Source: Roridomyces roridus | Taxonomy: Eukaryota; Basidiomycota; Agaricomycetes; Agaricales; Mycenaceae | Direction: 5' to 3' | DNA length: 64,000 nt | NCBI GenBank assembly: GCA_029378245.1 | Contig: JARKIF010000006.1 | Location: 1,488,001 to 1,552,000 of the forward strand | In this document: positions 42,401 through 51,141 of the stretch, piece after piece | Position numbering within the stretch: the first letter of the stretch is position 1 | Layout: each line of letters starts with the position of its first letter | Notes under the pieces: model-generated | The model's input: only the letters and a program-made list of their open reading frames with translations | What the model was told of the DNA's origin: nothing | Databases searched by the model: none | Made by a program: the position numbers and the translations under genes

Positions 42401-43577
42401 GCTCGACGAGGAGATTTACATGCAACAACCCGAGTTATACCAGGACGGCACGACTCTCGCACTACGACTCAACAAGGCTATTTATGGTCTTAAGCAGTCC
42501 GGCCGTGTCTGGAACATTGAACTCAACTCATCCTTCCTCTCCCGCGGATACTCACGCCTTCTATCCGACCAGTGCGTTTACATCAAATGTAGCGGCACCG
42601 ACATCACGATCATAGCCGTTCATGTTGATGACATGACCATCCTTGCATCATCGCCCGCCCTCATCGCTGCCGCGGAATCCGAACTTGAGCAGATGTTCAA
42701 TATCAAGAAACTCGGTGATATTCGCCAACTTTTGGGAATGGAGATCACTCGAGACACTGACGGTTCTATCTTTGTGAGCCAGTCACAGTACATCACCAAG
42801 ATTCTCGAGCGATTCCAGATGCAGAACTCCAACCCCTCCACCACACCGATGGATCCCCACGTGAAACTCACCAAGACGCCAGACTCGGAGTCTCACCCTG
42901 AGATCAAACGTGTCTATCAGCACATGGTTGGATCACTCATGTACGCCGCCATTTCCACACGGCCCGACATCTCCTTTGCCGTTCAGACTCTCTCCCAGTT
43001 CAGTCTGAATCCCGGCCCCGCTCACCTCACCGCCGTCAAACGAGTTTTCCGCTACCTTCGCGGCACTGTCAATCTCGGTATCAAATACACGTCGGATCAG
43101 CACTCCACCATCGAGTTATTCTCCGACGCCGACTGGGCTAATTCACCTGACGACCGCCGATCTGTCACCGGCTACCTCTCAACCCTTGCAGGGGGAGTCG
43201 TGACTTGGAACTCAAAGAAGCAACCAACCACGGCGCTATCGAGCATGGAGGCAGAGTACATGGCTCTTGCATCAGCCACCCGCGAAGCTCTCTGGCTTCG
43301 TAGCATGCTCTCTGAGCTCGGCTACACACCCCATCTTCCCACTCACATCTCCGTTGACAATCACGGCACTATCTCCTTCGCGCAGAACTCTGGTTTCCAC
43401 GCCCGCTCCAAACATATCGACGTTCGGCACCACTTCATTCGGGAGAACCTCACTTCTAACGAAGTATCAGTTTCCTACTGCCCTACCTCGGAGAACACCG
43501 CAGACTTGTTTACCAAAGCACTCGACAAGTCCAAGCACGAGTATTTCGTCTCTCGACTTGGAATGACTCGCGCTTGA
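39411..43577 (+). CDS. Copia Gag-Pol polyprotein, 1388 aa, intact
   Basis: One uninterrupted frame with all parts in Ty1/copia order. Gag (UBN2-type; YRIQHLLGEENYATWAVKM at the start), the CCHC knuckle CYGCGRIGHMVSDC from residue 234, protease LADSGATSH (Asp312), GAG-pre-integrase WHRIFGHISPASIRML, and integrase with DVWGPSRV, HCDNAKEY and SPQQNGVAERLNRT (DDE residues). Reverse transcriptase follows (WVFRVKRDENGSITRYKARL, VVDVIGAYLNGKLDEEIYM, catalytic VHVDDM at 1073-1074), then RNase H (LFSDADWANSPDDRRSVTGY, SSMEAEYMALASA, VDNHGTISFAQN, RSKHIDVRHHFIRE). No stop or shift, so it could be active. The product forms virus-like particles, copies RNA into DNA and inserts it. No frameshift between gag and pol, unlike yeast Ty1. 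Confidence 0.96.
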   Translation: MSESSTSAYRIQHLLGEENYATWAVKMTDILTDQNLIEYVTGTIPRPVHTFNASGEIVDPQGAKAKEILDWDRKDRQALSQIRLRVSDDPLVYITDATSSSTAWTTLADTYQPKGVIAIVLLRRQLSRLHCEEGGNVEEHIRALKNLRTKLAAQGAKLSEEEYSITLLTSLPDSWDTFTSGIDTASLTDSTKLVARILEQDRRRRAKPSSDEVALPAHGKKFGKPAKFNAKVTCYGCGRIGHMVSDCRDVKAGRTFTQSQKEQNTRQSKERYANKNHAHIAEPIPSPESSDFAFMARDSTAPALSPDAWLADSGATSHIIKKRELFTTYAHSDRTITGFGSVKCDGTGSAVIASHVKSSAYNITLNNSLHVPSSPYNLLSISRIADAGFLIQFDSDYMHVFTKGSSRREIMRGRKIGNLYLLQITQPANRITAAAAAMPAVPSVPSPIPTAPAVSTVPTFAAVAPAHSWDKWHRIFGHISPASIRMLKNNNMVNGMRDDPTSTPSAQCVACIKAKSHVTPFPAEAERTYSDIGDNTFTDVWGPSRVTGISGERYYISFTDAKTRRTILYFMKKRTEVIDKMQHYDAYISTQTGKRVKAFHCDNAKEYISKAVRDYLGSRGICLELTAPYSPQQNGVAERLNRTLIEHARAMLAAHSLPLSLWPEAVAYATYLKNRSPSRALGDKITPDEAYTGKKPDVSALEEFGNPCEVLQQDGKNGKVFVKTKSCKFVGLSDESGAWHYYNPHTHKVLTSRNITFIREPVTSDTAPPPLKGESLLDSTSKSTMVEPEATQTTPTAAPIIPPSPVAPTPSTLTPVPSVPTSPATAPRPKAPRDISSAISEDNIILGPRTRKYAKPDSALLGFALPAVNSDPISNDPLTVDEAKSRPDWLEWKKAMDEEMDQLRNLNTFSPAPLPRDRTAIPCKWVFRVKRDENGSITRYKARLVAKGFSQIPGIDFDETFAPVVRMETIRLLLALAARYNLDIHVVDVIGAYLNGKLDEEIYMQQPELYQDGTTLALRLNKAIYGLKQSGRVWNIELNSSFLSRGYSRLLSDQCVYIKCSGTDITIIAVHVDDMTILASSPALIAAAESELEQMFNIKKLGDIRQLLGMEITRDTDGSIFVSQSQYITKILERFQMQNSNPSTTPMDPHVKLTKTPDSESHPEIKRVYQHMVGSLMYAAISTRPDISFAVQTLSQFSLNPGPAHLTAVKRVFRYLRGTVNLGIKYTSDQHSTIELFSDADWANSPDDRRSVTGYLSTLAGGVVTWNSKKQPTTALSSMEAEYMALASATREALWLRSMLSELGYTPHLPTHISVDNHGTISFAQNSGFHARSKHIDVRHHFIRENLTSNEVSVSYCPTSENTADLFTKALDKSKHEYFVSRLGMTRA

Positions 43578-43584
43578 GGGGGAG
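43577..43584 (+). other. Polypurine tract
   Basis: A purine run (AGGGGGAG) overlaps the end of the Gag-Pol stop region and abuts the 3' LTR, the expected primer for plus-strand DNA synthesis. Confidence 0.75.
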
Positions 43585-43764
43585 TGTTGTAGTAATCATT
43601 ATTCCCCGACCTTCTACCCGATTCTATTTACTCAGCTATTACTAAGTCTCTCTTCACTATAGTAGAATATTCTAGATATTATCCGTAGTATATAAGCCTG
43701 TAGCTGAACCACGGAATGCATTATTCTTCTCTTGTTCACACTCATCGAACATCATCCAACAATA
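43585..43764 (+). repeat. 3' LTR of the copia element
   Basis: 180 bp, apparently identical to the 5' LTR, followed by the second copy of the target duplication CGGTG. Confidence 0.93.
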
Positions 43765-43848
43765 CGGTGGAAGCCGTTTCAGTGCGTCTTTTCTGGCGTG
43801 CTCGCGGATTCGAGAGCGGGGGCGCGTCGTGTGTTCGGTGAGAAGACA
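43765..43848 (-). pseudogene. Unrecognised acidic-tail family, copy C, first 28 codons
   Basis: ATG at 43848 (context CCACCATGTC, the same as copy B) gives MSSHRTHDAPPLSNP, then RARQKRRTETAS, and stops at the copia border. Removing the element and one copy of the CGGTG duplication joins it in frame to the part at 38988, and this matches the layout of copies A and B. The ancestral exon was therefore open before insertion. Confidence 0.8.
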
Positions 43849-46800
43849 TGGTGGAGCGAAACAAACATTGGTCACCCATTTTGTGCGGTTCAACACATCA
43901 ATGATATCATACTGCCGGTATTCCGTAACTTGATCGTCCACGGCCCGTACTCTCCTCTGCCGATAGACTGACCCTCTCACCCCGCGAAGGTACACACGAT
44001 CTTGTCCAGGTGTCCTTTCTGAAAACTTAGGCATCGGGGAGCACTTGCCCGAGGAAAAGTCAGGTATTTCCGGAGAATCCCGGCTCGATACTGGTGCTGT
44101 GGGTACACAGAAGGGGAAATAAAAGAATTACCAAAAAAGGAAAGAGAGAGAAGAAAGAGAGAGACCTCCCTGAAATCCAGTCGGACCTTGACGGGGCAGA
44201 TGTCCTGCATCCGTTGGATGACAACTGCAACAAAACCGGCCCATTTGCGTCTCAAAATTCCATTTTTCGCTCAGTTGATTCGAGCGCCTGAAAATCGTGA
44301 GAGATTGCCGTTTTGAGTAGTATTTGGCGTGATATCCGAGCGTGTTCGTGCTATGCAGATAGTGGGGCGCTCGAAAAGGCGATTCCAGCGGCCGGCAGAC
44401 TTTGATGCCACCAAGCCATCGACATTCACTCTTCTCTCATCCACTACCACCTCTCGCGATTCGACTACGTTCCACCTCAAATGCGGCGCACCTGCGGCAC
44501 CCGCGCGTCTTTTCATGTCAAGAAGCAAATCCTCTCGGCTTGACCGTTGACGTGGCACTGGGATGGGGTCAATCTGAGGACTCGGAGGAAGTCTTTGCCT
44601 CAAGGTGTGTTCCAATACGTTCATACTCTTCATTCTTTCACTCACACTCTTCCCTTAAAACAGGTTTCAACTACAAAACCCCGCTACAGACTGGACGGGA
44701 CAGCACCCGCATGCCGGATGCTACAGTGAGTCTTGCTAGCCCCACCCAGTGTCTGGACAATTTGGATGCAGGTCCATTCTTCCCCGACTTGTCTGCTGTC
44801 GCCTCCCACCCGCCCCTCACGTGCCGATCTCGCGACTCGCGTCGTCACTGTGGATACGCGTCCTACACGATGCCACTTGCTCCCTTTGCCTCCTTCGTTT
44901 CTCCAAGTCAGCAACCTGAGCCCTATCCTACTACCATCTCCAGCACTCTCTCCCCATCCCTTGGTTGTTGCCACCACCGCCCCAATCGAGGTCTGACCAT
45001 ACGAGCGTACGTGATGTGCTCGCGGCTTTGCATCTCAACCCACCTCGGCTCCTGCTTCATCCGTTTAGCCGCATCGTCCCTCTTGCATTTAGTCCAGCCG
45101 TCTCACCCTCGCCTCGCCCCCGCTTGCATCACTGGTCTACAGTTTGCTGTGGACCAAACAACCTTGCTCTCACCCTACGGCCGCCGCACCGCTCCCGTCG
45201 CTGGGCGATTGGATCGTGCTCGTCCATGAGCCGAAAGGCGACAACTCTCCGACATGCACCCTGGCTTCCCTGCGCGCCAGTAGTCGTGGCTCGCTGATGA
45301 GTGTGGACACGCGGGTCAGGGCGTGCCGCATAGTTTTTTTCGTTTCCGTTCGGCAGTTTATAGCTACTCTGTCCCTGTCCCATGTACTGCTGAGCAAATA
45401 ATATGATAATGAACCATTTTTCTTGTCTGTGTCGGAAAAAAGTGTGGTGCTCTATAATTAATTATAAGCTATTATAAGAGCCATAAGAACGTAAGAGACA
45501 CAGCTTTGATAAGAGATTTATAAGTCACGAGAATTGTTTGTAAGAGGTTTGCAAGAGACCAGGGGTTTCTTACAAATGCCCAACAGGCTCATCGCCCTGC
45601 CTCCGACCTCCGTTGCACTTCTCCGACCTCCCGCCCGGCCCACTGCTGAGCAAGGAGAGCTTGGAGCGCTTACCCTTGACCATCCCAAGTCTTTTTTCTC
45701 TGGCAGGCTTTCAATGGCCATAGTACCAACAACTCCCTTGACGCCACTCCATCCCGACATCCCGCCACTTGCCATCTACTGCCCCGCAGACCTAGGCGAT
45801 ACTGTTTTGTTTCGACCTCGGGTCTTTGTGCATTCCATTGAATGATGATGCAGAGGTGTGTACCTTGCCTAGTAGCCCATTGTTGGAGACTTACTTTTGC
45901 ACAGCTGCTCCTGCCTCACTACCCGCCTCCCTGACATCAAGTCCACTTGCACGTGGCCCACCCCATTGTCTCAGTAACTTGGTTCCACCGTCTCCGGCAC
46001 GCTTTCACCAACTGCGTCGCCTGCCATCCCTCAAGCAGCGGCGGATGCAATTCGCTCCCAGCGATGTACCGGTTACTCGACGGTGACGGGACTCGATTCA
46101 CTGGCGGCTGGCGTGGCGGATGCATACCGGGCATTGATCACATCCCAAGTGAGTCGGCATGGTCAATCCTGCACGGAGACTGACCAGCATGCTTCTCCGC
46201 CCCGTCCCACGCCGCTGGAGCCGACATTCTCCTCCTCAAGTTAACGTCAAGCATCTGTATACATTAATAGCCGTTTGCCACCTCGCGCTGCATCCGGCCT
46301 CCTCCGAGACATTCCACACGAGAGCGCCTGTCATGCATGGGATGAGTGGAGTTTGACCATGGCGTGGTGGGCTAGCCCCGCCGTCTTTTGTTGCGGTAAG
46401 CATGCCATCGAGCGAGAGTCCAATAAATTATTGGGACTTCCTTAGTGCTCGTTGGCGTGTGCCGCCCATCGAACCGAGATTTTTGGGAGCATGGGTTGCG
46501 GAGGGTGGGGGGCATTCAACCACCGTGGGCCTCGGTCGAATACTTACCGTGTATCGTACGTAGCTCTTTAAACATACTTACCAGATAGCCTGATTATGCT
46601 TGGTGGTGCACGTGTGTGGCTCTGAACCAAGTCAGTCCCCGTTCCTGAGTGAGCTGTAGCATCAGGTGAGTGAAATTGAACGTAGCCCGTCGGCCGGGTG
46701 CTCAATATTCATCTGGTCAGAAGGTCGGTCAAAAAATCGATCTGACTCAGTGCTACTGGCATGAGGCATTGCGCGTGCCGAGATGTGTAGGCCGTTGAGT

Positions 46801-47299
46801 CGAATCTGTCAACCTGCGGAATTGTATTGAGCATGAAAATATGAGGCTTCATCGGCCTGGAGTTGGTCTAAAAGGTGGTGACATGACACCACACCGGGGG
46901 ACAGCCCATTCACATCGACCTGCGGAAACAATCACATATACGAGAGGGGAAATGTTGACATATGCAGTTATAATTGCTTGAGGAGAATCCAAAGCAAGTT
47001 GCGATATAACCAACAAAGATCATTGCTCATCGCCGACTTGTTGTTGACCCATGGCAAGTCATAACATCTCCCCTCGTCATGGCCTTGTTTCAGTCAGAAA
47101 CAGCATGCAATCAGAGGAAGCAAAGATGCGGAAATAAATGCGAGCAGAGTAAACTTGAAAAGTCCGCCTGTGACCTTCCAGTGTCTCGAGGCGGGGAGGA
47201 GATGGGGAGATGCACCTCGGCAGAGATGCAAGAAGTGATTCAACAATAGCGACAGCATACAAGAAAGGGGCATGTGAAACAGCATGCATTTCGATACAT
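43849..47299. other. Long stretch without a supported gene
   Basis: 43849-44000 is the old promoter side of copy C. A 275-codon frame at 44402-45229 starts with TTG, is rich in Ser/Pro/His/Arg and has no motif; I treat it as chance in GC-skewed DNA. 45440-45570 is AT-rich with repeated ATAAGAG/TAAGAG strings. 46370-47080 shows nothing. Confidence 0.5.
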
Positions 47300-48033
47300 T
47301 ACGTTGAGGAGCTCCTCGACAACGCGACCCCCGTAACCTGTGCAACGATGGCGCCGCCGTAGATTGGCCGGTGTAGGACCTTGACCTACAAAAGCGGAAG
47401 ACGGGATGGGTGAGTGGCGACGGAGAAGCGAGGAGCTAAGGACACACCACTTTAGTTGAGGGGAAACCCAGCACCTCAAACCGGTCGATTCCACAGCAAC
47501 AGTATCCTCTTTGGCAACGCCAGCGCCAGGCGGCTGCGTGTACATCCATGTCCAGTACCAGTACCACGCCGTCTCATCAAAGCTATGCTTGTTGGTTGTG
47601 TAAGAGTGCTTGGCAACCTTGAGGCTCGGTGTCCTGCAGATCGTTTGGCTCGGAAGAGCACAACAGCCTGAGACTTCGAAGAGAGATCAGGGTGGATTTG
47701 AGGGAAAGGACGGGTGACCAGGCGTCTTTGAGGATGGATATCCAGACCGATGGCACCAGATGCCACGGACGACTTTGCGGACCAACGGACGACATGTTTG
47801 GGTGGTAGATACTAGACTTTGGTTATGAACTTCATCTTGACCGGCTGGAGGTAGAATTTGGGGATGGCCAGGAAAGGGGTAAGTCGAATGCGCAGATGAG
47901 CCCGCGACTGAGAGGGTGTGCATGGGATACATGGCTGACAATAAGCGAATGAATGTAATACCTGTGGGATGCCACGTCCAGCGCCTGCTCCTCCCCACAA
48001 GTTGTTCAGAAGCTTGAGGTAGTCAGTTTCCAT
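47300..48033 (-). pseudogene. Decayed E2 ubiquitin-conjugating enzyme (UBC1/UBE2K-like), remnant 1
   Basis: From the right: METDYLKLLNNLWGGAGAGR, then [57 protein letters not shown], a FDETAWYW..WMYT segment and RVVEELLN. This is the order of a UBC1-type E2 with C-terminal UBA: QPxKxxFxTKVYHPN, GAICLDILKDxWSP, LLxxxEPNDPQD, and a UBA end. The catalytic Cys position reads Gly (GAIGLDI). Several indels break the frame: TAGTATC inserted before YHPN, a 12-bp partial duplication after MSSV, and CATC inserted before LKDAW. An intact enzyme would carry ubiquitin from E1 to E3 and extend chains; this one cannot. Confidence 0.7.
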
Positions 48034-48325
48034 AGCGAACAATGTCGTTGCAAGTGGATCGAGTGAGCTGGCCAGCGGCCGTTCCGGATGTGATGTTGAT
48101 GCGAGGAAAGAAAAGGTACTGATGAGCATCACGGGCTGCTGGGCTGTGCGTGACTGGTGTCACGCCCCGTGATTCACGGGATTCATCCTCGGTTGGATTC
48201 ATTTTATCAAGCTGATTTATTATGTAACAGTGATCTTGGTGAATGTGTGGCTCGAGATGACACCAGCCTCCTCTGGGTCGGGTGTAGACAGTGCTCAAGG
48301 GGCACTATCACTATGGAGCTGGATT
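48034..48325. other. 5' flank shared by the E2 remnants
   Basis: 48040-48186 (CGTTCCGGATGTGATGTTGA, GTGACTGGTGTCACGCCCCG) is about 90% repeated at 49710-49848 and more loosely at 55070-55170, each time upstream of the E2-type first exon. It is therefore the old promoter region carried along in the duplications. Confidence 0.65.
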
Positions 48326-48471
48326 AGGGTGAAATTCACCCAGCCGTAGGTTGAATTTCATCTTTCACCCATTTTGGGGGTTCCTTTAGGTTGAACTGGA
48401 ATCACCCGGAATTCTAGGTTGAATTTGGTCGACCGCCAATCAACCAATGTTAGGTTGATTTTCACTACCCT
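48326..48471. repeat. MITE-like repeat, 146 bp
   Basis: Ends form a loose inverted repeat (AGGGTGAAATTCACC against AGGGTAGTGAAAATCAACC read from the right). The left end is itself a near-palindrome, GGGTGAAATTCACCC. TAGGTTGA occurs four times in direct orientation (48347, 48387, 48415, 48451). No clear target duplication and no coding capacity. Confidence 0.45.
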
Positions 48472-48579
48472 CGGGAAGCGATATAGAACACAACCCAGAC
48501 TAGGGAGAGTGCAAGTACGTGACTAGTTATCGACGTAAACGCCCAATGCATGCTCGAAACATCATTATATTGAATATAA

Positions 48580-48990
48580 CTAAGTAGCCGAGTGATTACC
48601 AGGATTCCACTCTGCCTGAACAAGGGCCGCGCTTCGATCAACGATGGCCCACTCGTTGCTTGCCGATGGTACTCTCCCCACCAGCGCCTGTGCGGTCTTG
48701 ACGTCTATAACGTTGAGCTGCCCATGCTTGGAGTAAAAATGAATGTCCAGTCCGTCGAGCTGAGCGTCATCTGTTTTGAGCTTGCACTCCCGGATGGCTG
48801 CAAAGATGAAGCTCGTCGGCTCGTTGAGGTCCAGAGCAGGAAACGCGGTGGGGACATGGACGTGGTAGATGTGAGTGAGCTGGCCGTAGAAGGTTTCCAG
48901 TTCCATCTCTGGTGTTCAGCGGGGAAGCCGAGCCCACTTGTCCACAAGCATCTGGTACTGCGCACGATCGCGAAATTTAGCATATGAGAA
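48580..48990 (-). pseudogene. C-terminal fragment of a transposon-type protein
   Basis: Frame from about 48990: SYAKFRDRAQYQMLVDKWAR, an in-frame TGA, then ETFYGQLTHIYHVHVPT, EPTSFIFAAIRECKL, LDGLDIHFYSKHGQLNVIDV, ALVGRVPSASNEWAIVDRS. This resembles the C-terminal end (FYGxLxxI..LDIHYY...DVVDIxxxQxLVGR..WAIIDRSG) of large proteins encoded by DNA transposons repeated in Agaricomycete genomes. The catalytic part is absent. Family assignment (Plavaka/KDZ-type neighbourhood) is from memory and uncertain. Confidence 0.45.
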
Positions 48991-49084
48991 TCTGGAGAAC
49001 AAAACAACTGCTCACCCGAACGAAAGTCGAATCCCGTGAGTCGTCAGCTACCGTTCCAAGGGAGCTCGCCCGCATCATCGACAT

Positions 49085-49850
49085 GTTCGGGTGGTAGACT
49101 TTGGTTATGAATTTCATCTTGACCGGCTGGAGGGGTAGGATTCGGGGATGACGAGGAAAGGGCTAAGTCGAATGCACAGATTTTGGCGGTGACTGAGAGG
49201 GTGTGCATGGGATACATGGCTGACAATAAGCGGGTGGATGTCGAATATATCTGAGGAAGGAGCATTGGCGTCGTTTCGAGGGATCAATAAGAGCGGCAGA
49301 GAAGAAAGACAGACACGGCTCGGGAGTCCCAGGGGGTGAGATTCTTGCCGGCGGTGTATAGATGACGAGGGATGGAGAGGAGGGAAGGGAGAGAAATGAG
49401 AAACACACACCATGGATGTGCGGCTGGGCACAATGAAACAAGTAATGGGGTACCTGTAGAGCGTGAGCAAACAGCCTGAACCGGTCAAGGGGAGGGGGAA
49501 ATGACCTGCTCTGTGGTGGGAATTGGGCTGGTGGGTTTAGGGATACGGTGAGTGAGTGTCCGTTACCGTATCTTTGAGGGCGAGCATGGTGTCGTAGAGG
49601 TCAGCGACGCACCTGCGGGATGCCACGTCCAGCGCTTGCTCCTCCCCACAAGTTGTTCCGAAGCTTGAGGTAGTCGGTTTCCTGTCACATTTTCATGCCA
49701 CGACGGTCGTTGCATGTGGATTGAGTGAGCTGGCCAGTGGCCGTTCCGGATGCGATGTTGATGCGAGGAAAGAAAAGGGACTGATGAGCGTCACGGGCTG
49801 TTGGGCTGTGCGTGACTGGTGTCACGCCCCGTGATTCACAGAATTCATGT
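49085..49850 (-). pseudogene. Decayed UBC1-like E2, remnant 2
   Basis: First exon at 49615-49683 reads ETDYLKLRNNLWGGASAGR, but its start codon is changed (AGG where remnant 1 has ATG). Left of it, VIPESYP and then an S-S-R-S-R frame over the [17 protein letters not shown] coding DNA (49090-49140) keep the E2 core start. After HPN the sequence is unrelated, so the catalytic region is gone. Its flank 49690-49850 copies that of remnant 1. Confidence 0.65.
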
Positions 49851-51141
49851 GCCCTTACATTTCCTGCCGTCGGTTGAAAGCACAGTCATGTGTGTATTGT
49901 ACAATTCCCGGTTGTGCTTCCCTTCCTCACCGGTAAAACTATCCAGCCACGCTAATGCTTTCCCGGATTGCCGCTTATTCTATGTTCAACTTCCCAACAG
50001 AAGGACTTGTAGTCTCGTACGGGTATGCGAAGCATTGGCCTCAAAGCCCATGTGCTCCGTTTGATTTCATTGAATGTGCTCTCGAGTTGTTCACTGGCAA
50101 GTTCATTCCTATTCACTTGAGATACGAGTTGAACCTGACCGTCCAAGTAGCGTGCTCCTTCGTTCTTGCTCCCGATTTTTCAGCAATTCATCCCTGTTGC
50201 AAAATCGCATTTTTGAAGGTAAGAATGCAAGTTCGCGCCGACTGAGCATCCACAGCGCTGGTGGGTATGTTTTCGTGCTCGATACGACTCGGACACTTGT
50301 TGACTTGAATGGATTTGCAGGTCAACGGATTGTGAGACTCCACACTACCTTCAGGCTTTGTTACTTTGTTACTTTGCTTAGCTCTGTGAAAGCTTAGGAG
50401 TTTCACTATTTTGTGTGAAACTTTGGGACTTTGGGAAACTTTGTGACTTTCTTTGCATCCCACGCTGCAAGCTAATCGGATGGCGCAGATGAGGACTATA
50501 TGAGTAGTCTTGCAAGTTTGTGAGTTGACCACGGATTCGACCGATTGTATACCCAGTTGGAGCCAAGATACGTTCAATGCCGTTGATTTTGAGTGGCGTG
50601 TGTACTAGTATTCAGAGCATTTTTTAATTAAACATACGAGGCTTCGGAAACGGCGGGCACCATTTTTGGGAGACCAAGGGGGATGGTGGCAGGAAGTCCC
50701 TGGGTTGAATTTTCCGGGGTCGGTTGCAGGTAATGAGGCTTCAACTCGTGAGCTGAGAGCAAGAAAATGGTTCATGCAAACCATCTGCGTGAAATATGCA
50801 TGGAATAATTCACTTACATCGTGCTCCGCAGCCCAGACCGAGATACGACCGTCAAGCACTCCCTCACACTGGTACACAGTTTCCGGCCATTTTCTATAGA
50901 GCACAAGAGGTCTCTCAGGCTTTTGGAATCATTCTCATAGGTGCCAGAGTAGGAGTGGCTGAAAGTGGGCCACATTGATCTTGAACCGTCCGGTTTCGGC
51001 AACTCAACAATCAGCCGGGAAGACCGGTGTCTCGTGGGATATTAAACAAGTCATATGATCTGCCAGCGTTGTCATCCACACTCGTACGAACTCTGGGCTG
51101 CCGCCATTCTTTGGTCCTCCTGAGTTACCTAGGCAATCAAT
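49851..51141. other. Unassigned stretch with an ACTTTG-rich repeat
   Basis: 50348-50455 is a degenerate tandem repeat of ACTTTG/AACTTTGGG-type words. The minus-strand text YRKWPETVYQCEGVLDGRIS (about 50840-50900) looks coding but has no recognised match and no continuation. Nothing else is supported. Confidence 0.45.

Larger units (their letters stand above)
38989..43769 (+). mobile_element. Ty1/copia LTR retrotransposon, full length, young
   Basis: Complete element 38994-43764 with 180-bp LTRs at both ends, a 5-bp target duplication CGGTG (38989-38993 and 43765-43769), a primer-binding site directly after the 5' LTR, a purine tract GAGGGGGA before the 3' LTR, and one intact Gag-Pol frame. 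By eye the two LTRs show no difference, which implies a recent insertion. It lies inside the first exon of family copy C, in opposite orientation to that gene. Confidence 0.95.

Noticed and set aside
44402..45229. 275-codon plus-strand frame
   Set aside because: Starts with TTG, composition Ser/Pro/Arg/His only, no motif or splice support.
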